A program made the translations under genes and the position numbers. Positions 12,561 through 24,558 of a DNA stretch of 64,000 nt are shown here, piece by piece (the first letter of the stretch is position 1; each line of letters begins with the position of its first letter). The stretch is from the NCBI GenBank assembly GCA_034770075.1, contig CM068380.1, positions 83,722,112 through 83,786,111 on the forward strand. The letters are read 5' to 3'. Source of the stretch: Aralia elata (taxonomy: Eukaryota; Streptophyta; Magnoliopsida; Apiales; Araliaceae). The notes under the pieces were generated by a model, which worked only from the letters and a program-made list of their open reading frames with translations, did no database searches and was not told the DNA's origin.

Positions 12561-14582
12561 TCCCTCAAAATCTCCTAGTTCAATTATTGGCTCAGTTTTC
12601 CCCACCCCATTCACCTATTATTGCATTCATTTACTAAACAAATAAATCAATTTTTGAAATACAACAACCAACTTTTGAATGAAAAATCAGTCTAACATCA
12701 ACTTCAAATTCACCATCTATTTCGTTTCACATGAAAATGAAATTATTTCGATTCTAGACTTTACAATGAATGTGGGTAAAAGCAGAATAGTTTAAGTGTA
12801 AATGTACAAATAAATTGAATGTATACATTCACTGTTTTGACGAAGGCAAATATTTGCTTATTATTCCCTTAATTTAAAAAAAATAATATGAAATTTTAGG
12901 ATTAAATTGTGCAATCCAGCAATCTTTGTTTGATCAAATACCCTGAATAATAACAAAACTTAACACACGCAAATTATTATATAAACACATGTTCATATTG
13001 GCCTTGTAGACAATTCCTCTTAAAATCATACATTCACTGTTAAACATTATTTATAAAATATATGAATAATGTCTGTCTTTTATTCTCAATTTCATGCATT
13101 AAAATGACATTCCGTTAAAAGAAAAATAATTTATAACTTCTTTCACAAAGATATCATAGCACTCCAATCACAAAAATTAGTGGTCTCCACTCTAAGCTAA
13201 AGTAAAAATAAAATAAAATTGAAATCATAACAGAATAGCTCAAAAAATAGAACCAGAGAATCAAACACATAGCGGTTGTTATACTAGTTTTATAGAAATG
13301 ACGGGTCAACTTATCTCTTCTTTGTGGTATTTCAACAAACATGTAACATTCACCTCGCTAATATAGTTTGAATCCATATTATTTTTTTTCTGAAACAGAA
13401 TGAATCAAAGTACAAAAAAATTTGCAGAGGCAAACTTGAGGGAAGTTAAATATAAAGTTATATTCTAATTTCACAAATTAATTTGGCAAGATAGATAGGA
13501 ACTTAGAGAGAGGGAAGAGAATTGCGTTCCATTAGTCTGAACTACTCAATAAAGTGATTATTGTTTGAAAACCAAAAAGAAAAAAAAATCAGAAACTTAA
13601 ATTAAACACACTTTGAGACTTGATGGCTCGATTGATTTTACTGTACAAATAGGCGAGATAAATATAAACTTAACACATGAAATTGTTGGGTATGTAAAAA
13701 AATGAATACCATGAAGCTAACCAACCTTATGAATATTAAATTATTATTTTTTTCTTTTTGGCATTATATCAAATAGCTAACTAATTGCATATGACAGAGA
13801 CATCAGTAAAAATTAGAACAAATCAAATTTTTATATACAAAAGTAAATTTAGATTTGGAGGGAGAAATTCCGTAATTTGGGAGGCTTAATCTTTATGTAT
13901 CAAGAATTTCTAAATGTACTTTGAATTCAATTGTATGCTTCTTTGATTTCCATTATTTTTTTAAAATAGCAAGGAGACAGTTTTCTGTTTGTGGTTCTTG
14001 CCCCCGTTGATATAATTGTACAAAAGTAGTCGTGAATTTGAGGAAGAAAATTTAGAAATTATTGATAATGGGATTCAAATTGACAGTTCGACACATATAT
14101 AGTTACCAAGTGAGAAAGGGAGTCCGGGAAATAAAAACATGGAGATGCAAGAGATGAAGAGAAAGGAGTGAGGGAAATAAAAATATGAGATGAAGAGATG
14201 AATGAAGCGGTGGAAATTGAGGCAACTCAGTTAGCGGACAAAAAATCGATGGAAAAATCAAAACTCGTCCGATCCGAATCAGACGAAATCTCGTTCTTCG
14301 TCCTATTAATATTTTATATTGATTAAACAAATGGTAATCCACTGGCTAGGTCTAGGTCACTCTTGGGTTGGTTCTTTCCTCTGCAAATCAAACATATAAT
14401 AATAATTTAGTAACTTACGCTAGTTGGATACGTACCTCAAGTATCAAATATATATTAATTAATAGGCTTATAGTATTTTACAATACTGAACGAATAAAAT
14501 AAAATATAGTTATAGATAGATGCACGTATAAAAATGGAAAGGTATATTGTATAATGATACGGGTAAAAATAAGAAATTAATA

Positions 14583-14706
14583 TTTTAACATGTTTTTATG
14601 ATATTTTTACATGATTTTTTCTCATAAAAGTGGGTTTCACCTTCACATGAGAAAGAATCATGTAAAAATATTAAAAACACATGTGAAAATAGTGCTCTCC
14701 TAAAAA
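14583..14706. mobile_element. MITE, ACATG-TTTTT-ATATTT family (copy 1)
   Basis: An inverted repeat: the left arm contains ACATGTTTTTATGATATTTT and TACATGATTTTTTCTCAT, and the right arm contains ATGAGAAAGAATCATGTAAA and ACACATGTGAAAATAGTGCT. A second member, with the same CACATGAAGGTGA-like centre and AGCACTATTT end, lies inside a hAT-type element at 42434-42573. Confidence 0.65.
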
Positions 14707-14835
14707 TAATTCATCAATGACGAGTTGTCACGTGTTATTTCTAAATTCCCATTAATAAAGGGCGATATAATAATTTTTCATGCGGAATATTCTAAAAGTA
14801 TATTAAATCTAATAAAAGATAGAATTTTCATAATA

Positions 14836-15578
14836 TTTTTTTTGAAACAAAGAGGAATCAATTATATTAAATCGAAAACGAGAACATCAGAAATAAACGG
14901 AGGAGGGACAGGACCCCACTCCTCCTGACCAGACTGTAAACCAGCAGCTTTGGCTAACAAATGCGCTGCTTGATTAGCTGATCGTTTAGCAAAACAAATA
15001 CTACGATTATTCAAAGCCGAAAGAGCATAAGAACAATCGCGAGTAATCAAACCAAACAAAGAGAAATCCGTAGTTGGATGGGTTAAAGCTTGTTGAAGAA
15101 CTTGACAATCAGTTTCCATCACAACTTTGGAAAAATGACGAGCTTTAAGCCAACTGAGGGCCTCTCTACAAGAAAGGGCTTCAGCAAGAGTTGGATCTTG
15201 AGTACAATTTAATAAACCATTTTTAGCTGCAACAAATGACCCAAACTCATCCCTAATAATCCAACCAAAACCCACCTTATTCTGACTAGGGAAAAGAGCC
15301 GCATCAAAATTACACTTAACAAATCCAGGCGAAGGCTTGCACCAATTAAGATTACGAACCTGATTAGAATTCACTCGATAAAGTGTAGCAGCTGAAAAGC
15401 GAGCTTGCCATTGGGTGTGGACTGTCGCAGCAGCAAGCAAAACAGACTGGGCAGATAAGGGCTTTTGATTCCAAACCACATCATTTTGAGCTTGCCAAAG
15501 AGACCAAAGCACCATTGCAGCTGCCGAAACAAGGTCGAAACAACTAAGGATTGACAACTTAGTAGGTTCTAAATTCAA
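14836..15578 (-). mobile_element. LINE (non-LTR retrotransposon) 3' end with intact RNase H-like domain
   Basis: An uninterrupted 238-residue frame runs from ATG at 15578 to a stop at 14862. Residues about 90-215 form the RNase H-like domain (RVT_3) found at the C-terminus of plant LINE reverse transcriptases. FDA, AEA and ETDC supply the acidic residues, and the end reads FAKRSANQAAHLLAKAAG. The N-terminal part (VLWSLWQAQNDVVWN) is the usual linker after the reverse-transcriptase zinc-binding region. Past the stop, the minus strand reads TAATATAATTGATTCCTC and then an A run at 14836-14843, which matches a LINE poly(A) tail. The reverse transcriptase and endonuclease are missing, so this is a 5'-truncated insertion. 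It is the largest plain ORF within about 20 kb, but it is not evidence of a host gene. Confidence 0.85.
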
Positions 15579-15759
15579 ATATGACTCTTATTCTTAACTT
15601 TTGAAGGGATGATCCAACACATTTAAGGTACACAATTTCAATTTTTCTCCCATAATTATAATTTCTCTTTTCCTTCATATCAGCATTTTGACTTAAGTCC
15701 TTCCAAAACTCTCAACTCTAATAAATTGGTCAAAATCTTAATTTTTTTGGAACCCCATT

Positions 15760-16283
15760 TATAACACCTTTGTCCCACATCGAAAGATAAGGGAAAAGTT
15801 TGTCAATTGGGTTACTATCAATAGTACCTTCAAGTCATGACCTTTTGGGTGAGCCCGTGGTGGGCTAAAATGACCCAAGAAGATACTATTGGGCCAGTAA
15901 TTTAAGGCCTTGTTTGGATGGATTTGATTTCAATTCGGACTTGAGATTTGACCCAAGATTTATTCCGAACTAGGGATTTGACCCGAGTTGTTACATATGG
16001 TATGAGAGCCGACTCTCGAAAGCTCGGGTCGGGTCATCCGATCGGGTTGTCGGGGACGTCAGAAATTTAAGTGGGGGAGATTGTAACACCCCTGTCCCAC
16101 ATCAAAATATAAGGGAAAAGTTTATCAATTGAGTTACTATCAATAGTACCTTCAAGTCATGACCTTTTGAGTGAGCATGTGGTGAGCTAAAATATACTAT
16201 TGAGCCAGTAATATAAGGCCTTGTTTGGATAATTTAATTCAATTCGGACTTAGAATTTGATCCAAAATTTGTTAATTATTACA
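15760..16283 (+). mobile_element. TRIM (terminal-repeat retrotransposon in miniature)
   Basis: Two direct repeats flank a short spacer. The left LTR is about 15760-15995 and the right LTR about 16082-16283. The right one begins TGTAACACCCCTGTCCCACA and both end in TTACA. Shared blocks include TAAGGGAAAAGTTT, ACTATCAATAGTACCTTCAA and GGCCTTGTTTGGAT. Just after the left LTR, ATGGTATGAGAGCC is a one-base variant of the initiator-Met tRNA primer-binding site TGGTATCAGAGC. Just before the right LTR, AGTGGGGGAGA is a polypurine tract. The internal region is about 85 bp and encodes nothing. The LTRs differ by substitutions and a gap of about 10 bases, and no clean target-site duplication remains, so the copy is old. 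Confidence 0.8.
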
Positions 16284-16369
16284 CCCCAACTATGATAAAT
16301 TATCTAAAACCCTAATTTGAAAGTTAGTGATCGAAGCATCATATATAATGCATTATATGATATTAATAT

Positions 16370-17440
16370 TAAAGAAGTGACGCCCCAAGTGATGCAATCG
16401 CACCATTATTTTTTATTTATTGTCCCCCACTAGGGTGTAAACAAAGGTATATATGGATTAGTTTAATCTAAATCATATCTTCTTTTTGCATAATAAATTA
16501 TGTTCCTTAATTTGATTACAACTTTAATTAATGGTTACTAGAAAATTCCATGATCTGTGTTTCAAGCAGCTGACATCTTACCTGGTTACCCAATTCTTTT
16601 TATTTTAATTTAATATCTCTCTCTCTCTCTTTCCCTATAAAGGAGTCAAATTACCCTTTGAGATTTAGTTAAGTACCTCTATCAAAAAGGACAAAAAAAT
16701 TAAAGCGAAGCCAAGTGGTAAAGTTAGAATATACTACTATACAATTCTAGGCTGACTCTAAGGCTCATTCCTCTGCGAATCAAACATATAATAATACTGC
16801 ATCTCCTTAATGCTAATTGGATACCTAAGTACCTGAAAATTAACTATATTTTACAAAACTAAACTAGTAAAATATAGATTTATGCACTAAAATGGATGGG
16901 TTGCAATGCATCAAGTGTTATATAATATTGCAGGAATGACGCCCCAGGTGATGTAATTGCACATTTAACTAGTATTATTGTTTGTCCCCCGACCAACTAA
17001 GTTACAACTAGATAACCAATGCTAATCAAGTACATATGTACTACTAATATTTTAGTAAAATCTAAATCATATCTTTTATTTTTATCATAAACTATGCTCC
17101 TCAATTTGTTTACAACTTTTATGCTCACCACAAAATTGTGCTAATTCCTCTCTGTCGTCAGGATGTACGATTAAGTTTATTTTTGGAAGTCGATTAAAAA
17201 TATTTATAATTTTAAAATTGATATTAATAATTTATATAATTATTAAATTTATAAATAAAAAATTATTAATTATAAGATTTATTGTTTTTAAAAATTAAAG
17301 ATGAATCAATTAATTATGTTTAAAATGGGAAAAATATATACCATTTCTGATTGCTAAAATAGTTACCCTGCCACCCAATTGTTTTAATTAATCTCTCTGC
17401 TGTCCCTCATGGAGTAAAGTTGTCCTTTGAGATAGATTTA
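16370..17440. repeat. Diverged local duplication (two units, third partial copy upstream)
   Basis: Unit 1 (about 16370-16740) and unit 2 (about 16930-17440) share, in the same order: TGACGCCCCA(A/G)GTGATG, TTGTCCCCC, TCTAAATCATATCTT, TTACAACTTT, an ACCCAATT...TTTAATT block, and CCTTTGAGATNNATTTAG. The sequence between them (16745-16905: TCCTCTGCGAATCAAACATA, TAATTGGATAC) also matches 14375-14530. Unrelated insertions and substitutions make the copies quite diverged. There is no ORF, and the origin is unknown. Confidence 0.6.
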
Positions 17441-17453
17441 GAATAACTCTCGG

Positions 17454-17792
17454 GGGACGGTCCAATTGAATATTTTTATTAGACATTTCTTATTTGGTTT
17501 GTGTTTTTTTTTTGTATAGATTCTAAATATTTTTATATTATAGATTTTAATTTTAATTTATAAAAAAATGGGAAAAAATGAGGTGTAATTGGTATATATA
17601 TAAAAAAAATGTGTATGAGACCATGTATGGGGCCATACATATTTTTTTTTGATATATATCCACCTCATTTTTTTCCATTTTTTTAAAATTAAAATTAAAA
17701 TTCATAATATAAAAATGTTTAGAATCTATACCAAAAAAAACACAAAGTAAATGAAAAATGTCCAATAAAAATATCCAATTGAACCGGTCCCA
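17454..17792. mobile_element. MITE with long terminal inverted repeats (GGACNGGTCCAATTGAA type)
   Basis: The left end, GGGGACGGTCCAATTGAATA, is matched in inverted form by CCAATTGAACCGGTCCC on the right. The arms extend more than 120 bp on each side (TTTTTATTAGACATTTC, TTTGTATAGATTCTAAATAT, CATTTTTTTCC) around a central CATGTATGGGGCCATACAT palindrome. It is non-coding. Confidence 0.7.
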
Positions 17793-18607
17793 ATAGGAGT
17801 ACTCATAGATTTAGGTTAAGTCCCTCTCGTTATAATAACTTTCTGAGTGCTTTTAGTGATGAGAACTGATTCAAAGGACACCCACGATGGTGACAATTCA
17901 CCACCATTCCATGATTTTTCCACACCCATTATCATTTTTACTAAAAACACACCTCTCTTTCCTCTCTCTCTCTCTAATTAACCTTTTTTTTTCCTTCATA
18001 TTTCATATAGGAATATATAAATTTGCTGACACAGTTACTCCATTAGTAGTAGATTAGGTTGCCAAAGAATCAGTCTGCAACTCTTGTTACCGTCCAAGAA
18101 AACAGAAAAAAAAAAAGAAGAAAAAGACAAGTCCTTTCATTTATATAAATAAGACCACAAATTTTTGTACGAAACAAACGTACCGGCAGCATCTACTGTT
18201 AAGCATAATAAATACTAGTACACATAAATACTAAAATATCTTAAACTATACTGTAGTAGAATATGAAGAACAGCGTAGGGCGGCTAAAATATTAAGAGTA
18301 CCATACCATGTAGATCAGCAGCTCCTTATTTAACTCAGAAACTCAAAATATCTAGTTGAAGATATCGTCCGTTTGTTAGTTTGACCATGATAACCAACAA
18401 TAATATCCAAAACAGTTGGGATTCCCATTTTTCTTTTGTTTCTTTTCTTCTTTTTTACCAGTAGTAGTTTATGTACTAATAATGGCCTTTCTTAGAGCAC
18501 ATTAAAGCTCCAAGATTTGATCTTTACCAGCTCAGAAGCCTTGATTGATATCTCCGATATAAGAAAGGAGCCAAGAGTCCATCCACAGAAAAAATATGAG
18601 CAACTGA
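17793..18607. other. 3' flank of AP2
   Basis: AT-rich sequence without ORFs of interest. The part next to 18607 is the 3' UTR of AP2, which is transcribed leftward. Confidence 0.6.
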
Positions 18608-21530
18608 TCAGGAGGGTCTCATTAGAGAATGAAACCCATTTTTCTGCAGCCAATTTTGGGATCTTACTATCTGCTGTGGGAATCCTGATGATGCTGCAGC
18701 AGTTGCAAATACTTGAGGACCATTGGATTGCCATTGATGATGATGATGATGATCATTGCTTGTATTGGTATTATTAGTATTAAGATAAGGGTCTCCTCCA
18801 TTGGCTCCAATTCGCCCTCCGTTGCTGCTGCTTGGAAACTGAATCTGCTTTTGAATATATTACCAAAGATTTTTATTAGATAAATTATTTTTTAAGGATT
18901 TGAACAAATTTGAAGTACTTATAAATAAACACAGTGAAAATTGTCATTTAATTTAAACACCCACTTGATAATTTAATGAGTTGAGTTGAGGTGGAAACAT
19001 GTGAAGCACTTGCGGCTCACCAGCTTTCATGAACTGCCCATATCTGTGCATTTCACTAGGCTTTACTGATCCAGGAGATTGAAGGTGAGTTTGGCTTAGA
19101 AGCTGCAATGTTTCGGTCTCGTTGTACCCATCTCTTCTGTCAGCATCAAACTGACTTTGCGATTCCTGCTGCAGATTGAGCTACATGTGCGATTTCGCAC
19201 AAAGCAAAAAAAAAAACTTAGGATCAGTACATGCATATGCCAAGTGTAATTGTGATTCATCATGAAACAAATATATTTTACAATTTATCTGTACCTTAGG
19301 CCTAATCCCCCAATTCTGCCAATCCGATTCAAATCGCATTGAGGCAGAATGTTGATCCATCGCATTGTGGATATCCTCCCCCAATTCTCTGTGCTTTGAG
19401 GCCGATCTGCCCAGGCTCAAATCAAGATTGTGATCAAGTTGATTACCAGAAGATCCTGGATTATCATTGAATCAATACATTATTTATATAGTAGTTCAAT
19501 ATGAATATTGCAAGAGTGAGTTTTCACTCTATATTGAATTACAATCACCCAAAAAAAAAATTAACCAATATTGGTAACTTAATTAGAAACTGATTTGTAT
19601 ATATTTACCGGCTGGATTAAGCTCATTTTCGTAAATGCTAGGATCAAAGTTTGTAACAGCTTCCTTCCCGTTACACTTGATTGCAGCTTTGTCATAAGCC
19701 CTAAGAAATAAAAATTACCCTAATTTTTTCAAGCCCCAAATAAGAATAAATTATAACTTAAAATGTTTAATTTCCGGGTATAATGTAATATAAGAGGGAG
19801 AAAATAAGGGGCATGCAACACTTTAACTAACCTGGCAGCTTCAATTTCAGTATCAAAGAGACCCAAATAGACATACCTATTTAGATGAAATTGGAAAAGA
19901 TATCATTAATCCACAGACAAGCCAAAACACAACTAGGAGTACTACATTTGTTGAAGAAGAGGAGGATCCAAAGAATAGAAAGATCGAATATAAGTGTATT
20001 CTTTTTTTCTTTTTTCTTTTTTTTATTTTATTTAATTCCTTACTTTTTGCCTAAGAACTGGCCCATTCTAGCTTCCCATCTTCCACATTTGTGCAAGGTA
20101 ACACCCCTATACTTTGAGCTCCCCCTAGGAAATCCAGTACTTTGTCTCCGAAGTACATGCACAAATTCTTCTTTTGTTAAATTGCTCATCTGTTACATTT
20201 CAAAAGTTTTGTTCACCTTCAGAATCATATATAATAACAATACCATTGTTTTCCATTTATTGACTATAATTTTACTTGAAAAAAAAGTAAATATTTTAGA
20301 AAGAAAAAGAACAGCACAAGATAAGGTGAAAGGAACACACTCTGTGTTTGAAATAATCAACCTACCTGTTTCAAGTCTTCCTCATAATCGTCGAGGCTAA
20401 AATTTATGTCGGCCTCCACTCCCCGGAACTTAATGGCCGCTCTATCATATGCACTGATAAATAAATACAGATATATATATATTATGTGTGTATATATAAC
20501 CATTAGTCCCTCCACATTTTTTCCATATATTAGTTAAAATTTGGTCCATATATCTGATAAAGTGGAGTTACAAGTATAAAAGCTGAAAATGCTCACCGGG
20601 CAGCGGCATGTGCAGTGTCGAATCCACCTATCCAAGAACAACCCATCACACTTTATCAAAGTAGACTCATAAATTCACCAAAGGAGAAAAAGGAAAGGCA
20701 GAAACTTTTCTTCTTCCATAATCAAAGCACATAAAAAGACACCATTTTTCGGTAATAATCATAACAAAAGAAAATACTAAAACTTACCCAGATAAACCTG
20801 TTTCCCACAATCCCTGAATCATCAAAAGAAAAGGCAAAATGAGCAAGGATAAATTCTCCAAATCTTAAAACCGAATATGTATCAAGGTTTAAGCTTTAAG
20901 CAAGACAAGAAGGATGAGGAGAGAGAAAATGGTTGATCAACTGCATTGAAGGGGGCAAAAAAAGTGTTAAACGAACCATATATGCGACTCCCAGCGACCG
21001 GTCCGTCGGTAAAACGTAACGCCACGATACTGAGAGCTTCTAGACCTTGGGCCACGGCGGCTCTTCTTCAACGGTTGTGGAGCCTCGGTGGACTTTCCGA
21101 CAACGTCAGCGCCGGCGCCGGCGAGAGTTTCGGGCTGACAGAATTTAACACCAACCCAATGGGACCTTGGGAAAGTAGTAGTCGCAGCTGCGCCACCACC
21201 GGATGGGATTCCCATTGTTTCAGACGACTCATCCACCGGAAAAAACTGCCGGGTAATCATCGGAGGCTCTCTCCCCGACGAGCAATTGTCGAGGTCCATG
21301 CGGGCCACGGAAAACCCGAAAATCCTGCTACTGCTCCGCTTTCTTCTACTAACATCCTCTTCATCGGAGCCGTCTTCAATTAGTACAGCAGATGAGCTGG
21401 AATTTGACATGGATCCGATCCGCTTGCCCTTATTCAGTTCATCCCCATCCCCATCAATAGGTGATGAACACCCTTCTTCTGATTCTTCCTCATCCCTTCT
21501 CTGATCAGGTGAGTTGTTCAAATTCCACAT
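18608..21530 (-). CDS. AP2: APETALA2 floral homeotic transcription factor (euAP2, two AP2 domains), complete
   Basis: Ten exons join into 532 codons (531 residues): 21530-20977, 20813-20788 (26-nt microexon), 20627-20597, 20453-20366, 20189-20044, 19876-19832, 19700-19609, 19455-19295, 19180-18965, 18844-18608. All introns are GT-AG. The protein starts [10 protein letters not shown] (euAP2 N-terminal repressor-like motif) and has the euAP2 signature RIFGFSV, a basic nuclear-localisation stretch ([12 protein letters not shown], about 153-166), AP2 repeat 1 (about 165-222, [21 protein letters not shown]), AP2 repeat 2 (about 257-315, [20 protein letters not shown]) and an LxLxL EAR motif (DLSLG). 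It ends [18 protein letters not shown]. The tiny exon coding DCGKQVYL is a hallmark of the family. AP2 specifies sepal and petal identity, limits AGAMOUS and affects seed size, acting in the nucleus. A miR172 site lies in the last exon. The 5' flank carries TA and GA repeats. It could equally be named TOE3, since AP2 and TOE3 are duplicates within Brassicaceae. Confidence 0.95.
18679..18699 (-). promoter_or_regulatory. miR172 target site in AP2 coding sequence
   Basis: On the gene strand the last exon reads CTGCAGCATCATCAGGATTC followed by C, in the frame that encodes AAASSGF. This is the conserved miR172-complementary site of euAP2 genes and differs from the Arabidopsis AP2 site only in the last base. 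It predicts miR172-guided cleavage and translational repression of this transcript. Confidence 0.93.
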
Positions 21531-21627
21531 TTTCTCTTGATCTCCTAAAAAAAAAAAAGCTAAAGAGTTGGATATTTGACTATCACCCGTAAGGATGTAT
21601 ATGTATATCTGTATATATATATTATAT

Positions 21628-21665
<38 letters not shown>

Positions 21666-23127
21666 ACGGGAATGAAAGTAAAAGGGGTAAATTAAAAAAA
21701 AAATTGTGAAAGAATAAAAAACCAAGGAGTTTGGTAGCTAGTTGAGCTGATGTTCCAGTTCCACTAGATCTTGTGCGTCCCAAATTACTGCCCAATACAG
21801 CATAGACGAGGCCAGTTTGTGGAGGCTTAGCCAAAAGCAGCTAACCTCCCCCCCCCCCCTCTCTCTCTCTCTCTGAGACTCAACTCAACTTGCTCTGTTT
21901 GTTTGTTTGTTTCTTTTATTATTATTTTTAATTCCCACTCATGGTCTATAAAATCTCTCTGTATATCGATCTATGTAAGCTTATTTGTCTGTTTGGATTC
22001 TCCAATAAGCAAGCTGTTTCTTTTTAAAAACTATATTTACATATATCTGCTTTACTGATCTTCTTGATGATTCTATTTAACTCTCTCTCTCCTCTTTTAT
22101 GTGTGGGTTCAGGGGGTTGTATATATGTTTTAATAATTTGTTATTATCGGTGGTTTCATGGAGAAAATGGGAAATAAAAGAACCATCTCTTTCTTACACA
22201 ACTTTCCCACGTTAACCAAATCGAAATGCCATCTGTTTCTCTCTCCTAGACAGACTATTCTTCCTTGTTTCTTTATCTAGAATATCTAATAATGGAAATC
22301 GACAGCACCAAGACTAAAAAGATGACTAATTACTCAATTACCTTTATTAGCAACTAATTATCATTCTAGTTATAGTTTCCATTCATTCAGGCAACCACAT
22401 CATGTCACAGGTCACCTCCACCAATCTCTTTTTTTTTTCTCTCGTCTCTCTCTCCCTTTCTCTTTCTTGGGACTACTAGGCACTAGCTAGGTAAATATTT
22501 TATTTTTTTTACCGTTAGAGAGAGACAGCAGTAAATAAGTGAGATTGAAGAGAGGAGGGTAGTTTGGGGATAAAAAGGTGGAGGGGGAATTATTATTGTA
22601 AGTCAGGGCCACGGCAGAGGGGCAGGAGGGTTTGGTCTCAGCAAAAGGAAATTGGAATAATGGCAAGAAAAGGAAAATCTTTCCAGAAAAGTCCAATCCA
22701 AGAGTACGGGAAGAGGGCCACCTTTGCCTCTTTTGTTCTACTACCGACCAATAACCTTCTGGGTATGTACCTCGTATTTATTCACCCATACCCCCTCTCG
22801 CTTTTCACCCCCTGTCTCTCCTCCCGCGTGCTTTACACTCCCCAATTCACTCGCAAGTCACACCCACGGCCCACATTTTATTTTATGTCTGATACCCACA
22901 AAAAATCACATTTTCACATAAAAAATTAGGGACACAATGATTTAAATTACTCCCTCTCCTCTCCAAAAAGATAATTTAATAATAAATTTAACACAATAAG
23001 ATAGTTAAATAAAAGAAGAGAATGTAAACTTATTTTTTATTTTGTCTTTTTATTAATATTAGACTGATAACTCGTACAAGACAGGAGTTAATATTAATTA
23101 TACTATTTAAAATTATGGTGCATTTGA
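21531..23127. promoter_or_regulatory. AP2 5' flank (leader and promoter region)
   Basis: Upstream of the AP2 ATG (reading leftward), this stretch has a TA/GA compound repeat at 21611-21662, CT-rich tracts near 21859-21875 and 22082-22095, and a C run at about 21849-21859. CT-rich leaders are common in plant transcription-factor genes. No TATA box or transcription start can be assigned, and an intron in the 5' UTR cannot be excluded. Reading frames in 22.4-22.9 kb have no family resemblance. Confidence 0.45.
21611..21662. repeat. Compound (TA)n-(GA)n microsatellite in the AP2 leader region
   Basis: An interrupted TA run followed by about ten GA units, roughly 80-130 bp 5' of the AP2 start codon, so probably transcribed in the leader. 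Confidence 0.9.
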
Positions 23128-23415
23128 TACTCCCCAGTTTTTTTTACATGTCGTTTTAGATAGTGAAATTTATTCATTTTTACTTATCGTCAGTAGATTT
23201 TAAGAAAATATTAATAACTTAATTTTTCATATTATCCCTATATTAAATATCAACTTATTTCTATTTCAGCTTTTTCAATGAATTTTAGAATGGTAGTATT
23301 GAGATTTTAATATTCTGTAATTATTTGGGTCAATCCGACAAAGTATTAATTGCATTTCTTAATTTTCGTGTTTTTCTTTTTTAAAACGATAGTCAAAAAG
23401 GAATGGAAGGAGTAT
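23128..23415. mobile_element. Stowaway-like MITE (degenerate)
   Basis: The left end TACTCCCCAGTTTTTTTTAC and right end GGAATGGAAGGAGTA fit the plant Stowaway terminus (CTCCNTCCRT), with TA at both borders. The inside is AT-rich and non-coding. Confidence 0.5.
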
Positions 23416-24173
23416 TATAATTTGAGTATAAATAGTATACTATGTATAGCAGTAAAATATTGAACATAAAATTGAAGAGTTATAAATATATCGAAATCGT
23501 TATAAATATTTTTTAATACATGTATGTACACCCTTAAAATAATACAATAAAGAACATAAAAATTTTGTTATAATTATAAATATAAATGACATAATTGTAC
23601 TAATAGATGTGATAACTCGGGACTAACTTAGTATTATCTCGTTGACTAACCAAAATGACTTAGTAATTTTGGATAAAATCTCTATTTACTTTGTTGTATA
23701 TAGTAATAAATAATAGATGTTTGTAGAGTATGTGCTCATTGCTTTAATTGACTTTTGAATTTGAAGAGAGAGAGAGAGAGTAAATTAATTTGATCTATTC
23801 ATTTGTAATTCGAGTAATTTACTGATTAGGTAAGATGTAATATGGCTTACTATAAATTAGTTAATATAAAATTTTATTTAATTGACTTATATATTTTAAA
23901 CGTATATTGAAAATAATTTTTTTTTGCTCAAATTATCCTTTTGGAAATAAAGAGAGTACCTTATATCAAAGAATAAAATTTTCATTTATTTGTGAAAGCA
24001 TGTTATATGAAGTTGTGGAATTTTTGTTCTCTCTGCAGCAAGGTGATGAAGAGCTTAAATCTTGCTCGTAGTGAGTCCTCCACGATTGATACAACTAACG
24101 TGCATTGACGCCGCGGTTAATTTTTTTAAAAAAGATACTAAAAAAATAACAAACGAGTGAAGTGACTCCTAAA

Positions 24174-24558
24174 TACTCTCTCTGTTTTTAAAAGATTGTC
24201 TTTCTAGAGAGTAATTTTTATTTCAAAAAGATTGATGTTTTGAGTTTATCAATGCAGATGAAGTATTTTTTTTCAACTTTACCCTTATTTAAAATTTTCT
24301 CATACTTAATGATTTTCTTCAAAAAAAACAAAACATTTTCTTGGTTGTTGAAACGTCCTTGCAAATCCCTTCCCTTCCCAATGCTTCTTCTTCATGATCT
24401 CATGAATGGTAGTATACTCCTTTTTGAAATCTACAAAGTTAATAATTGGTTGAGATAATTAAAGTAAGGGTAATATAGTATTTTTATAAGGAGTAATTGC
24501 ATTTCTTAATTTACGTGAATTAACTTTAAATAAAAATCTTTTAGGAATAGAGGGAGTA
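24174..24558. mobile_element. 385-bp MITE, copy 1 (pair with 45481-45856)
   Basis: The ends are Stowaway-like: TACTCTCTCTG and AGGGAGTA, with AAAAGATTGTC against AAAATCTTTTAGG inside. The interior is collinear with 45481-45856 over its whole length, for example GTTTTGAGTTTATCAATGCA, CAACTTTACCCTTATTTAAA and CTTCCCTTCCCAATNCTTCT. Two collinear copies 21 kb apart mark a mobile family. It is non-coding. Confidence 0.75.

Larger units (their letters stand above)
8856..14582. other. AT-rich intergenic region with simple repeats
   Basis: No recognisable gene. It holds (TA)n-(GA)n near 10080-10119, (ACAT)n at about 10330-10368, a GA-rich tract near 10698-10720 and 10926-10952, and a C run at 12545-12560. 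A short GC-rich palindromic word, GTGCGAAGCACGGGC, occurs near 11145; such words occur at the ends of some plant DNA elements, but no second end was found. Confidence 0.5.

Noticed and set aside
20946..21383. Plus-strand 145-codon frame
   Set aside because: It lies opposite AP2 exon 1, which is GC-rich and clearly coding on the minus strand.
22487..22929. Three frames near 22.5-22.9 kb
   Set aside because: Low-complexity composition, no conserved motif, and no splice partner; this is the AP2 upstream region.
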